Source: Zeugodacus cucurbitae
Lineage: Eukaryota; Arthropoda; Insecta; Diptera; Tephritidae
Reading direction: 5' to 3'
Assembly (NCBI RefSeq): GCF_028554725.1
Contig: NC_071669.1
Span: 54,586,001-54,650,000, forward strand
DNA: 64,000 nucleotides
Part shown: piece by piece, positions 1 to 11,084 of the stretch
How the letters are laid out: every line of letters starts with the position of its first letter
How positions within the stretch are numbered: position 1 is the first letter of the stretch
Translations under genes and position numbers: made by a program
Notes under the pieces: model-generated
The model's input: the letters and a program-made list of their open reading frames with translations, nothing else
Told to the model about the DNA's origin: nothing
The model's database searches: none

Positions 1-296
1 ATATTGCAAGCGGATGCAAAGCTTAATAACCAATTGGACTCACATATTTTTTCTGTGGATTGCCAGAAATCTGATAATCGAAGCAGAGGCACTGATGTCT
101 TGCTTGTCCAAGCCACTTGATATGTTTGCACCATAAAATTACAATAAGTCTTCAAGCATTCATTAATCCTCAATAAAAGATTTCTTCAGAGAAAGATAAA
201 TATATATAAATTTTATATAGGAAATAACGAAGAACTCATTAGAAAGTGTCCCTCTTGGTTAACAGCCTGTAGTTATTCGGTGAGATTTATTTATTT
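1..296. other. AT-rich non-coding stretch
   Basis: I see no coding, RNA or repeat signal here. It leads into the TIR remnant that follows. Confidence 0.5.
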
Positions 297-442
297 ACCG
301 TGTCCCTTCTTAACATGCAAAACTTTTGAGACAATTAAGCGAGAAAGGAACTTAAATGAAACCCGCTTAAGTTCCTCGAGGTACTTTCCAAGCCTTTTCT
401 CAAATACTTTGATCTAATATTTTTATTTAAGCGGGTCACTGT
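297..442. mobile_element. pogo/Tigger-like TIR remnant, copy 1
   Basis: This segment carries repeated CCCGCTTAA blocks in both orientations and ends in GCGGGTCACTG, so its reverse complement starts CAGTGACCCGC. Its reverse complement also aligns with 51964-52049 over a block containing CGCTTA, TGTCTCAAAAG and TGTTAAGA. CAGTG-initiated ends made of repeated CGCTTAA-type motifs resemble pogo/Tigger terminal repeats, which is family knowledge. No transposase trace lies between them, so it would be a non-autonomous or collapsed copy. The superfamily assignment is an inference. Confidence 0.45.
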
Positions 443-1314
443 GTCTCTAAAAATTAGAGATAAGAAGGAAATTTTAAATTTTTAGTATATTCGAAAAATG
501 TTTCGTTGTTGATACTCATACTGTCAGCTGGGTCCGATCAACATCAAATATATTTTCTTTATAACTATTACACGTTGGCGGACTGTCATAAAGCAGCTTC
601 CAAAAAAATCTATAAGTCGTTCGCAAGCTACTGTCATCAATTTACAAATTGAATGAAGTGATGTGAGCGGTAACTATGTAGACACATTATTATTTATGGG
701 TCCCAATTTTATTTAGATAGGTTCTTGGTCCATAACGAATCTCGATGAAAGTAAATGTAATGATAATGGAGAGGTCGGAAGCATGCTATAATGTCTGAAT
801 CGATGAAAAAAAACTTTGTTGAAGGAAGTTGAAGTTTTAGTTAAGCTCCTTTACGATAGTAATATCGATAGATGGATTATTCAATACTGGTTTAAATCAA
901 AATGAAAGGCCAAATAATGTGTAAGAAATATAATTACTGGAATAAGAACACAGTGTTGGATTCAATACTTCCCAAGCGCCCTAGAATTCCAAGGATTCTG
1001 ACACTTCAAAGGCGAATATTGAATTAATACTTTAGTATCAGCCCGTCTAAGCAGTGTAGAAGTGTAATGGAAGAACAAGGAGGGATGTAAACGAAGCTCA
1101 TAAGATCATACATTTTTAAGGTAATGATGGATAAAGTGGCTCATTGGCTTAAACGGTGTTTCCAGATCCAAATGAAGCAACAGCCCTTCAATCCCCATCA
1201 ATTGTTTAAGGTAATGGATTTTTGATAACTGTAAATGGATTTTTGAAGATAAATATGTTGGAGCAAAGATTATTTTTCGAACTTTGGTCCACATAACATT
1301 AACCCTGGTTATAT
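443..1314. other. non-coding stretch
   Basis: AT-rich sequence. Short open frames are present but none shows recognisable motifs or clear codon bias. I looked for a Tc1-type transposase near 840-1080 and could not support one. Confidence 0.4.
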
Positions 1315-2465
1315 TTTTATACTCTCGCATCAAATGTTGCTAAAGAGAGTATTATAGTTTTGTTCACATAACGGTTGTTTGTAACACTCAAAACTAAACG
1401 AGTTACATATAGGGTTATATATACCAAAGTGATCAGGGTGAAGAGTGGAGTTCAAATCCGAATGTCTGTCTGTCCGTCCGTCCGTCCGTCTGTGCAAGCT
1501 GTAACTTGAGTAAAAATTAAGATATCTTGATGAAACTTGGCACACTTATTTCTTGGCACCATAGGAAGGTTGCTTTCGAAAATGAGCAAAATCGGACCAC
1601 TGCCACGCCAACTAAGCCATAAATAAAGCTATGGAAATAAAATTTGGTATGAAGGATCGCACTATGAAGGGGCATATTTGGATGCAATTTTTTTGGGGAA
1701 GTGGGCGTAGCCCCGCCCCCTACTAGGTTTTTTGTACATATCTTGCAAACCAATAGAGCTATATGAACCAAACTTTCTGCAGTCGTTTGTTTGAGCCACT
1801 TCCTAATACAGTTCAAAAATGAAAGAAATCGGATAATAACCACGCCCACCTCCCATACAAAAGTTAGGTTGAAAATTACTAAAAGTGGGTTAACTCACTA
1901 ACGAAAAACGTCAGAAACACTAAATTTCACATAAGAAATGGCAGATGCAAGCTGCACTCAGATTTTTTTACAAAATGGAAAATGAGCGTGGCGTCGCCCA
2001 CTTATGGGTCAAAAACCATATCTCAGGAACTACTCGACCGATTTCAATGAAACTTGGTTTGTAATAGTTTCCTTACATCCCAATGATATGTTGTGAAAAT
2101 AGGCCAAATCGCTTCACAACCACGCCTACTTCTTATATATCAGAACTTTGAATCGTTTACATTACAATATACAAAGTAAGCACTAGTAACCAGTAAGATA
2201 TCGGTGCAGAACTTTGCACAAATACTATGTTAATAGTGTGGCAGCCCCATTCTAAAAATCGCCGAAATGGGACCATAGGTTTTCAAGGCCCCATATATCG
2301 AACGCGAGGACCTCGGTGCTTCTAACCTAATATTATGGTTTCGAACTTTCAATGGACTTTATACAATATATATGACGAATATGTGGGTCAAATAAAGTTA
2401 AATAAATAAATTGCGAGAGTATAAAATGTTCGGTTACACCCGAACTTAGCCCTTCCTTACTTGTT
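1315..2465 (+). mobile_element. DINE/INE-1-like element, family A copy 1 (full length)
   Basis: A 1.15 kb non-coding repeat. The left end is a hairpin (TATACTCTCGC ... GAGAGTATTATAG at 1319-1356), then GTTCACATAACGG, then a GTCT/GTCC microsatellite at about 1462-1495. The right end has TTGCGAGAGTATAAAA, a second hairpin (GTTCGG-ttacac-CCGAAC near 2430-2446) and terminates CTTACTTGTT. The order 5' hairpin, microsatellite, 3' hairpin near the terminus is that of Drosophila INE-1/DINE-1 (non-autonomous Helentron). The sequence itself differs from the Drosophila one. Six further copies lie in the window. It encodes no plausible protein. Confidence 0.7.
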
Positions 2466-3539
2466 TCAAGATAATATTTTTAAAAACGTAATGATGCGAT
2501 GTGGAAGAAACCGAGAAGATTGTCAAATCGTATGGGATGTCACTGGAAGCTTTATGGGATTAGCTAAGTGGTTTGCCTTTTCTAATGAAAAAATGTGAAA
2601 AAGTTTAAATTTCTTTTATCTTTGATTCGAACTGTATAGAGCTCTGGTGATGGGGACCAAAATATTATATAAAACATTGCTCAATACTCTTAGAGTATTT
2701 AATTATACTCTCCTGCCTCCCTCCAGTAATGAGTCAGTAAAAATTTTAATGCTGAAGTTAAAATTCAAATGTCAAAACTGTGCTGACCATTTGAAAATGT
2801 TCACTGGAGTCAAATTTTTTTCTATTATCCCCATTTTTTTGCTTTATTTTATGCTTCCCTGCATTTGGCAGCCAGCTCGACCCATTTGGCCGCAATTCAA
2901 ATGCAAATACTAGAATTTTTGGCGAACAAGTGTAAAAAAAGGCAACAACAAAGCGATGGACTCACCGCAGCGGAACGAAAACGGCATTGTGTGCTGTAAG
3001 TATAATCGGATTGCACTGACAGTTCGAACGCCCCTTTCGCATTCGATAAACGTTAATCTTAAATTTGTGAATAAAACCGAAAAATAAATGAAAAAAAAAA
3101 AATGATTACAACAAAAATGGGTTAAACTGTTTACAGTTGTTGCAAAGGTGCAAAAGTAGGTGAACGGTAATTTATTTGCATGCACAACACTCTTTTGTTG
3201 TTGTTAGTATTATGAATGTACTCTATGTTGCAGAGATTAGATATTGCAATATTTATTGGATGTGGTCGAGTGAATTTGAATTTTAAGGTTATGAAGAGAA
3301 TAAAAATTTATTTTTATTGAGATAATAGTGTAACTGAATATTTTCGAAAACTTTCTTTCGTTTGATCCGATTTATGTTTTTATATTTTGAACATTTTAGT
3401 TGGATTTCTAACTTTTACTTACTTTGCCACAATACTCTTTTCTATACGAAACATTTTAGTAACCAATTTGTTGTTCAAATAAAATTCGCAACAAAGTTTC
3501 CCCTCCAAATAAGAAGTGTCGCTTGAAAATTGTACATCT
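2466..3539. other. non-coding stretch
   Basis: Mostly AT-rich, with a poly-A run near 3091-3103 and a TTG run near 3196. Short frames on both strands show no recognisable domain. Confidence 0.4.
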
Positions 3540-3976
3540 AATGCAATTTCCGAAATTGCCCGAAAGCAACCGCAACGTCACGTGCTCACGCTCATATGAG
3601 AAGTGTGAAGTGATTTAGCCAGCAGCCAAGCGCCAACCACAAACCACCGACCACTGACAACCGACGACCAACATTTATTGGCGCGAACTCTTCGCATTTA
3701 CAAATCGCTAGCTATTTTACTATTTCGAAAGTTTTCCAAAATTCCAAAAGCGTAGCGACACAATTTGCCATATTTCAGAAATTGTTACACAAGTTTCGGG
3801 TATTGGCCAACGCCATGAGAGTTCGATAAAACAAATTGCAACAACAAAGTGTAACAAAGAAAAATGTGCGAATGAGTGAAATAGTTAAGAGAGACGATTT
3901 TCAATTTCCTTGAAGAAAGTGGAGATATTTTTGTTATTTCTTTACGTTTACTTTAGTGAAAAATATTTGGATCTAT
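3540..3976 (+). promoter_or_regulatory. possible non-coding first exon / promoter region
   Basis: The composition shifts here to a less AT-rich, CAA/ACC-rich, stop-containing sequence that resembles fly 5' UTRs. It ends in a good splice donor, CTAT|GTAAGT, with the intron starting at 3977. No TATA box or initiator can be fixed by eye and no coding frame opens. If real, this would be a leader exon of a gene lying to the right. Chance donors are common, so confidence is low. Confidence 0.22.
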
Positions 3977-4011
3977 GTAAGTTGCGATGACCCCTAGCGA
4001 CAACATGCATG

Positions 4012-5255
4012 CATCAAAGGCGGGAAAATACTTCAGGGTATGTGAAAAAGAGCGCTGATGCCTATCAGAACCTTCCGCGACCACTAGATCGATCAATTGT
4101 ATAACCCTTAGGTTAGCATGACTTCATACCTCGCATGATCCATGGTCTGACTCCTAATTTTAGCTCTTTGACCGCTAGCTGGACATCCCATGACTCCAAG
4201 TTTGACCTCCTAAGGCCACTAGCTTGATTTCACTCGACCTTTAGTTTGGTCCTTAGCTTGGCATCGCTTGACATCTTAACTTTAATTGATATTTCAGTTT
4301 AAACTATCTACTTCATAGCTTGACCTGCCTTGATCTTCTGGTTGAACTCTTTAAAATGCCATTTGTAGGTTCGATACTGAGGTATAGCCCAACAGTTGAT
4401 TTTATATCGTAACGGTAAAGAGAAACTAACTTAACTGAAGTCTTTTATCCCCAAACGACTATTTGCAAGTATCAAAAGTGGTAAGATACTTCCATGTATC
4501 TGAAAATGACCGCTTACCCTTATCTGACCCATTCTTGACTCCTTGATTGCCTTTGCTCGGTCAATTAATTAACCTTCAGCTTGATATCTAGCTAGCTTGA
4601 CATCCCAAGACCCCTAGTTTGACCTCCTATGACCTCTAACTTGAACTCACTCGATCTTTATTTCGTTCCCTATAGCTTGGTACCTTAACATTGCTTGACC
4701 TTAGGGGTAAAACTTCTGAATTCTTAGCTTGACCTAACTTGAACTCCGGGTTGAGCTCTTTGAAGAAGTGAGTAATGGCATTCGGATCTTAGAGCCTTAA
4801 GTATAGCCCAACAGTTTATTTTAATATAGTTATAATAGCTTATCTTGTATCCGCTAGTATCAATTTGAAAGTATCAAAAGCGTAAAAATACTTGCAGTTA
4901 TCTGAAAATTACCTATTTGACCCCTATTTGAATCATCCTCGACCCGTACATTGCATTTGCTCGGTCAATTAATTGACCCTCAGGTTGACATCGCTTCATA
5001 CCCAACATAAAATCATGTAATCCAAGATCTGACTCCTAACTTGAGCTCTTTGACCCCTTGCTTGACATCACAAGAGCCCTAGTTTGACCTCGCAAGACCT
5101 CTATATTTACCTCATTCGATCTCACAGTTGATCCTTAGCCTGGCATCGCTTAGCATCGTAATCTTGCTTGATCTTAGAGGTTAAATTCCTTAATTCTAAG
5201 CTTGACCTCATGACTGACCTCTTTGCAGAAGTGAGTAATGGAGAAGTAGTAACGA
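4012..5255. repeat. higher-order degenerate tandem repeat (~400-460 bp units x3)
   Basis: Three long units start at about 4012, 4471 and 4870. Each begins with a G(T/C)ATCAAAAG-like block, then a ATCTGAAAATxACC-like block, a TTTGCTCGGTCAATTAATT-like block, and a long field of short degenerate monomers around TAGCTTGAC / TTGACCTC. Units 1 and 2 close with a shared GTATAGCCCAACAGTT block near 4384 and 4802; unit 3 lacks it. The arrangement is a short monomer family built into larger units that were then duplicated. It is not coding. Confidence 0.7.
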
Positions 5256-6889
5256 ATTATTTTTAATTGAAACAGAAAAGATAAAATAACTTTAATGAAG
5301 GGGGCTATGAATTCTGGCTTCTGAATTCTCCGTAACCTCCATAACTATTTTTGACTCACTTTTTTCGTATTTCGAATTCACAATTGTCATTTCTTAATTT
5401 TCATAAATCATGAATGCGGTAATATAATTATTTCAGGTCATTTCCTTCAGCTCGCTTAATAGCCTGTAATTTTCAACTGGTTTAAAAAATAATTTTTATT
5501 TAGTGCGATTAATAAAAAGTTCATTAAAAAAGATTATTGAATAAATAACGGTATTTCATAATTTATAAGTATATGAAGCTCTCTCACATGCTTTGTTATC
5601 CACTCTCAAATTTCCCAAGCTCTCGATAAAAGTCAAAACCTTCAAACTTAATACCAATAAATTGCTCATCGACTATTCACCGTTAACGCTTCAATTTATG
5701 AAAATTTGAAGAAAAAAAAACTTGTCTGGACAGCTGAAATATTACAAGATCAAATTATGCTCAAAACATATAAATAATTTCGCTCATAAATAGCGCAGCA
5801 CAACAAGCCGCCGCACCACTAATCTAACTCACCACACACTTGCTTACATACATACTTAAATAAATACACAGACAACCGCAATGGCTCGGCAAAGTTCTGC
5901 CTCGGAAGGCAGAAAACTCCAAAGTACACTTAAGAAGTTCAAAGAGAAAATTGGCAAAAGAAATTTGCACTCAGTTGGAAAAATATTTATAGCCTGTGCG
6001 ATAGGACAGCACCAACAATAACAACAACAACAACATCATTCATTCAAAAATTTAATTCACTTTACTGGCAAGACCAACAACAACAACACACACATACACT
6101 CCTAGGAATAGCGGCACACCAGAGTTGAGCTGCAAAGTTGCCCCGTCTAAGTAGCAAATGGGCAAAGTAAGTGTTGTTTCTGTTTTTGTTTTTGTTTTGG
6201 TATTTGCATCCATATTTTACGCGGCAAATAAAACATTTGCATGGCATAGCACAGCATAGCATAGCATAGATATGTATGCATATAGTGGATGGTGTATAGA
6301 TTGAGAATGAAAAGTTTTAAGCCAACCAATATCCACACACTCATACTCATAGCTGTTGCACTAAGCATGAAGAAGTTGTCGGAGCCGCAAATAGCTGTGA
6401 AAGTAATAGGCAGGCGACGCTGTAAGACAAAACCACGCTAAATGTTTAGGGTGGTTCATAAAGTGGTTACTTCAAAACACTTGCTTTTCGATCTTGCGAT
6501 CTTGGGTTTGACTGAAATCAAGTCTTCCACGAACTGGGTAACAGTTTTCCAACTATATCTCTAACGGTTTATCAGATATCTGGCATAACGCCTTGGACTG
6601 TTAATGGATCTCTTACATTCCTACGGTTGTTATCGGTCCCAATCAAATATTTCAAGATAAGTTGAATCTCAAGTAATCAAATTGACCCTCAAAAGATCGA
6701 TTACGACTTAACTTCTGTGATATAGCACGTCAGTTTTCTTAATACTTGGAACTCCAAAGCCATATCTTTATTATTTGAGCATTGAAAATCGTTTTTTTTT
6801 TTCAAGAGGACACGATTTTTCTATTGGTTCCTATTCCCCAAACTCCGAGTTTTTATTCTTCAAATGGTGCTTTGAATTCCGGTTGCTCG
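5256..6889. other. non-coding stretch with microsatellites
   Basis: Contains CAA runs at about 6019-6042 and 6075-6090, a CATAG run near 6248-6270 and alternating GTTTTT/TGTTTT near 6180-6200. One small open frame at 5881 is listed separately. Nothing else can be supported. Confidence 0.4.
5881..6021 (+). CDS. candidate 46-residue small ORF
   Basis: ATG at 5881 is preceded by ACAACCGCA, a good fly translation-start context. The frame runs 46 codons to TAA at 6019. The product would be strongly basic and lysine-rich, with a KKFKEKIGKR core and a short hydrophobic patch (IFIACAI) near the C-terminus. It has no signal peptide. It is flanked by CAA microsatellite and AT-rich DNA, with no visible splice or polyadenylation context tied to it. 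I do not recognise it. It could be a chance frame or an upstream exon. Confidence 0.15.
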   Translation: MARQSSASEGRKLQSTLKKFKEKIGKRNLHSVGKIFIACAIGQHQQ

Positions 6890-7085
6890 TAAACTACTAC
6901 CAGTCTTGAATCATGAATCACTGCCTGAACCATCCTCGATCCCTAGATTACCTTTGCTCGCCCTATCGCTTGAACCCGATTGACCCCTAGCTTCCTATCG
7001 ATTGATACATAGCTTAAACTCACTTTATATAAGGTCTGATCCCGATCTTGAGCTCTTGGATCGCTAGCTTGATATGCCAATACAA
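6890..7085. repeat. outlying partial copy of the 4.0-5.3 kb satellite
   Basis: The sequence follows unit 3 of the 4.0-5.3 kb array in order: an AACCATCCTCGA-like block, TTTGCTCG, GACCCCTAGCTT, TCTTGAGCTCTT and GCTAGCTTGATAT. It is separated from the array by about 1.6 kb of unrelated DNA, so the array was once longer or was split by insertion. Confidence 0.55.
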
Positions 7086-7739
7086 GAGGTATTCAAAAAA
7101 CAGCCTTCAGAACATTGTGAAATATGGAGACACGGAAAAACTACCCCCTAAGGTATCGCCTATAGAAGCTATGTATGTAAGAATCGACAGTATACAGGGA
7201 ATGCCCGAAGTATAATGAAACATATAAGAAAATAACTCTGAAACTGTTAAGGGATTGAGACCCTGAAGATTTATGGAAATAATTCTGAAAATGTCAAAGG
7301 TATTGAGATTATCTATCTTCCATAAAACGCATTCTCAAAGAAATTAGACTATTTAGTACTATCAAATATATATTTTTTTTTTATAAAATCGAACGATTCC
7401 TACAAAGATGTTTATTTGGAACATACTCTACTGGTAGTACCAGATTGTCAAGCCCAGTGGATGAATGATACTTTGCTGATCTCGAATTATTCAAATCTAG
7501 TTCTAATGGAGAAGCGGTAGTGGGCTGAAACGTCATGTTTTGTTTACTGTGGCTATTGGATCTTGTATTCGATTGAACATTCCGAAAGTAACGCTCGACT
7601 ATGAAAGCCGTAATATTTGTGTCTGATTCTTCAAGTCTTGGAGAGTGGAGAATCAAACAAACAACTGGAATAAATCCGATAAACTGGTTCAAAGAAGAGG
7701 TCCTCTGATTCGATGAAACTTTAAAAGTAGTGAATCGAA
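7086..7739. other. non-coding stretch
   Basis: A diverged ~46 bp direct repeat is visible (an AAATAACTCTGAAA block near 7233 and an AAATAATTCTGAAA block near 7279). The reverse frame at 7381-7692 (103 codons) has no recognisable motif. Confidence 0.35.
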
Positions 7740-8441
7740 AACAAGAAAAAGCGTTAACTTCGGCTGTACCGAAGCTAATATACCCTTCACAGGTGCATTT
7801 CTTTTAGTAACTATGTGTTTAAGCAAATCTAAAGACGTAAGAAAAAGTAAGTAAAAAAAAGAAAACATTTTACTAATTCTTTTTAGCCGGGTTGTTTGCT
7901 AGAAACATTAAGATTATATAGTTAACCGATCTGTTAACCATGTCAAATTTCGTGAAGATACCACGTCAAATGCGAAAATTTTCCATACAAGCAATTGATT
8001 CCTATCGTTCAGTTTGTATGGCAGCTATATGCTATAGTGAACCGATCTGAACAATTTTTTCGGAGATTAAATTATTTCTATTAACAATAGCTCACACTAA
8101 ATTTCGTGAAGATATGTAGTAAAATGCGGAAGTTTTCCATACAAGCCCTTGATTCCGATCGTTACGTTTGTATGGCAGCTATATGATATAGTGGTCCGAT
8201 ATCGGCAGTTTCGACAAATGAGCAGCTTCTTGAAGAGAAAATAACATCTGCAAAATTTCAAAACGATATCTTAAAAACTGAAGGACTAGTTCGTATATAT
8301 ACAGGCAGACAGACAGACAAACGGATATGGCTAAATCGACTCAGTTCAACATACTGATCATTTATATAGGGCCTCCGACGCTTCCTTCTGGGTGTTACAA
8401 ACTTCGTGACAAACTTAATATACCCTGTTCAGGGTATAAAA
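7740..8441 (-). mobile_element. DINE/INE-1-like element, family B
   Basis: A 0.7 kb repeat in reverse orientation. Its 3' end (left) reads AACAAGAAAAAGCG on the + strand with a hairpin CTTCGG-ctgta-CCGAAG. Its 5' end (right) is a hairpin TATACCCTG-tt-CAGGGTATA. A CAGACAGACAGACAAACGG microsatellite lies near 8304-8325. Between them is a tandem pair of ~154 bp units, each starting CGTGAAGATA (7951 and 8105) and containing GTTTGTATGGCAGCTATATG. Hairpin ends, a GTCT-type microsatellite and a central tandem repeat are the INE-1/DINE-1 architecture. It is distinct in sequence from family A. Confidence 0.65.
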
Positions 8442-8537
8442 ACTGGTATAACTATGGGAAACAACTGTTGTAATCCAGCATATGTGGCATAGTATCAATT
8501 TAATGAGGTGTCTATATGTTTTGCTATATCGAAGAAA

Positions 8538-8603
8538 CAACTGGTATAAATATTTCAAACTGGTATAATCCAACTGGTATAAATATCTCAAACTGGTATA
8601 ATC
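8538..8603. repeat. 33 bp tandem repeat, two units
   Basis: Units at 8538-8570 and 8571-8603 differ by one base. Each contains AACTGGTATAA twice. Extra single AACTGGTATAA copies sit at about 8441 and upstream, next to the DINE end. The repeat creates the duplicated stretch in an otherwise meaningless 178-codon reverse frame. Confidence 0.8.
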
Positions 8604-9479
8604 CAGTAGAACTACCATAGCAAGAGGGTTTTTATGATAAGAACCACCCCTTACATGCAGTTGATGTTGTGGGTGTGTTAGATGAAAAACTTGTGCCACA
8701 AACTTTGAATTGCTGCACCCTAAGCAGCCGCTCGTGTGGCAAGCATTTGTAACCCGCTCTATGTGTCTGTGTGTGTTGCAGGAGGCTCTCGTGTTTTGTA
8801 GACATTTTGCAAAACAGCCTTGTCTTCTCCCTCTCTCTCTCTCTTCGCCCAAACTCTTAGCCGCTTCCTTGCTGCTGCAGCAATGCAGTCGCCTGACAAA
8901 ATGCACCAGTTCAGGGCAGCAACAACAACCAACCATGAAATAGGGCTGCACTTTTTACCCTTGTGGCTTTGTTTGTTTGTTTGTGTGCGCATGTTGTTGT
9001 TGTTGTTGTTGCTTTATATTGTTTGCGGAAAGTTTCACTTACCAAGTGGTAAACACTTTGCCTTAGTCAATGAAATGCGCATTCATGTTTACTCGCATTT
9101 ATTTATACCGTTAGCGTTGTATGTCTGTCTGTCTGTGTGTGTGCGCAAAAATGATAAATACAGTTGACTTTTTAGTGGCTAAGCAAAGGAACGCTTACGC
9201 TAACGGTATTATGCCGTTTTATTTATTTTTATTGCAACAATAATATGCTTCGTTTTGTGGGTGAATGCAAAATGATGGCAGCCGCAGCAACAAATGATCT
9301 GGCTCTTTATTATGCTTTCCAACTACTTTTGCACTTTATTTCCGCTTGTTTTTGCATGGCCAACGAAATAAGGTGAATGAAATACGAGGTCAACTAGTTG
9401 CTGTGTGATATTTAAATGTGAAATAGTTTTCTTTTCAGTGAAGACTGTGCATTAGGATTTCTTCCTTCCTTCTAGATAA
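8604..9479. other. non-coding stretch with microsatellites
   Basis: TTG run at 8994-9011, TTTG run near 8969-8981, TCTG/TG run near 9123-9142 and CT run at 8828-8842. Overlapping open frames on both strands here are products of these simple repeats. Confidence 0.45.
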
Positions 9480-10110
9480 CTCCAAAAGGGCAAAAGCTTC
9501 TAATAAGCTTTCACATAATTTTCTTTGGACTTTAGCGTAAGCTTTAAGCTCTTTCACTAATATCCCTCACCACAATTTAGCACTGAAAAAACAATTAGTT
9601 GTAACCTACCCGAAGAGCTTTTTTCATATATAAGCTTTTATGCTCAGAAAAGCTTTCGAAAACTTTTGTACAGATTCAAGAGCTTCATTTTGTATATAAG
9701 CTTTTATCTTCAGAAGAGTTTTTAGTCATGACTGTCTACTTTACTTTAGCTTTTTCAAATTCAAAAGCTTAAATCTCGGAAGTATAATATTCTTCACCAC
9801 AACACAGAGATCCTACCGAGCAGTTTTTATACTTAAGCTTTTAAAATTAGAAGAGCTTTCGATAATTTTGAGAGAATTTTTTCAATTCTTTTAAATTAAG
9901 AGCTTCAGAAGAGCTTTTGGTCATGACTGTCTGCTTTAAAATAAATTTAAGAGCTTTTTCGTGCTTAAATTTGGAAAGGATCTTTTTCTTAAATACAGCA
10001 TACAGCAAATAAAACGACTAGCTCTCACCAAGAGTTTTTTTTAAACTTGAGCTTTTAAAACCTAGGAGCTTTAAATAATTTTGAGAGGATGTTATGTCTG
10101 TTTTTTAATT
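9480..10110. repeat. degenerate AGCTTTT-rich tandem repeat
   Basis: Many copies of AAGCTTTT / GAGCTTTT occur, organised in ~190-210 bp units. TTTTxGTCATGACTGTCTxCTTTA occurs near 9719 and 9915. A CTTGAGCTTTTAAAA-like block followed by ATAATTTTGAGAG occurs near 9833-9874 and 10047-10087. The units are heavily diverged. No coding capacity and no transposon ends are seen. Confidence 0.55.
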
Positions 10111-11084
10111 TCGAAAACCGGGAAACGATAAAATTTAATGATTAATCAATTCATTAAAGCTGAGTTAAAAAGCTGCAAAGCTTTTTTAGAGAGCTTTTTG
10201 AAAACAAAGCTCGATAATAAAGTTTTTAGTTATAAATTTTCGTAAATTAAAGTTATCAGAAAATTGAGTAGTTCCTAATCTTGCTGCAAAGCTCTAATCA
10301 CCAAAAAGCTGCACAGCCACCAAGCTTACTTATTAAACTTAAATCTTAATTTTCATACAGCAACTGAAATTTAATATTTTCAACAGCACATATTGTTATG
10401 AAATTTTATTCTAGGTACGCTGAAATACATATATTCATGTATGAACTTAAATTGTCATTTGATATTTGTAGTCCATTGGCATAGAAATTCTTTGCTTCCA
10501 GCCAGTGATTTGGGTATAATAAATTATCCATAATGAAGAGTTCACATGCACATGTAATCTTATGCACTAGTAAGTCCACTGATTGGGCTACCCGGAAAGC
10601 TGAGGCAAGTCATAGCCAGTGGCGTCGATGTGACAAATGAGGCAATTTTAAACATCATCATCTTTTTACGAGCTCAGAGAGCAGTTGGATACTTGGCATG
10701 ACGGCGAGTGGAAGAGCATAGTGCTTACATCTACATATGTATATACACATAAGTAAAATTTGTATTTTTATGTCGAACACACTTCGCTTTATTAGCTACA
10801 ATTATAGAGTTTCCAAGGGCACGAGCGTGTAAGTTTACAATATCATATGCTCATCTGTAAAATGTTGGCATTGCATGTGTATTAAGGTGGTATGATATAG
10901 AATTGGATATCTAACGGAAAAAGTTTATATCTACACTAAGGAACATCGGACTACTTTAAAACCACGATGCTTATAAAGATTACGAACTCGTTCGAACACT
11001 ATTAAAACCGTTCGTTTTATAATCTCTGATCTTCAAATATATTTTCTAGAAGATTTCGCGGTCGGGATTAGAAGCTATGTGATA
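10111..11084. other. non-coding stretch
   Basis: AT-rich. It continues with scattered AGCTTT motifs to about 10330, then ordinary sequence with a CATATGTATA run near 10733-10750. Nothing else is supportable. Confidence 0.4.

Noticed and set aside
840..1080. Possible Tc1 N-terminal region
   Set aside because: A few residues looked suggestive (RPRxPR, RRI) but no consistent alignment through the frame was possible.
1517..1849. 110-codon frame also seen at 12235, 42318 and 55002
   Set aside because: Recurs because it lies inside the DINE-like repeat; stops and frameshifts differ among copies and no protein family is recognisable, so it is not a conserved gene.
7951..8200. Direct repeats that could suggest a CRISPR-like array
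   Set aside because: Only two 154 bp units in a eukaryotic DINE-like element; no short repeat-spacer pattern.
8415..8951. 178-codon reverse open frame
   Set aside because: It spans a DINE hairpin, a 33 bp tandem repeat (visible as a repeated LDYTSLxYLYQ) and microsatellites; no coherent domain.
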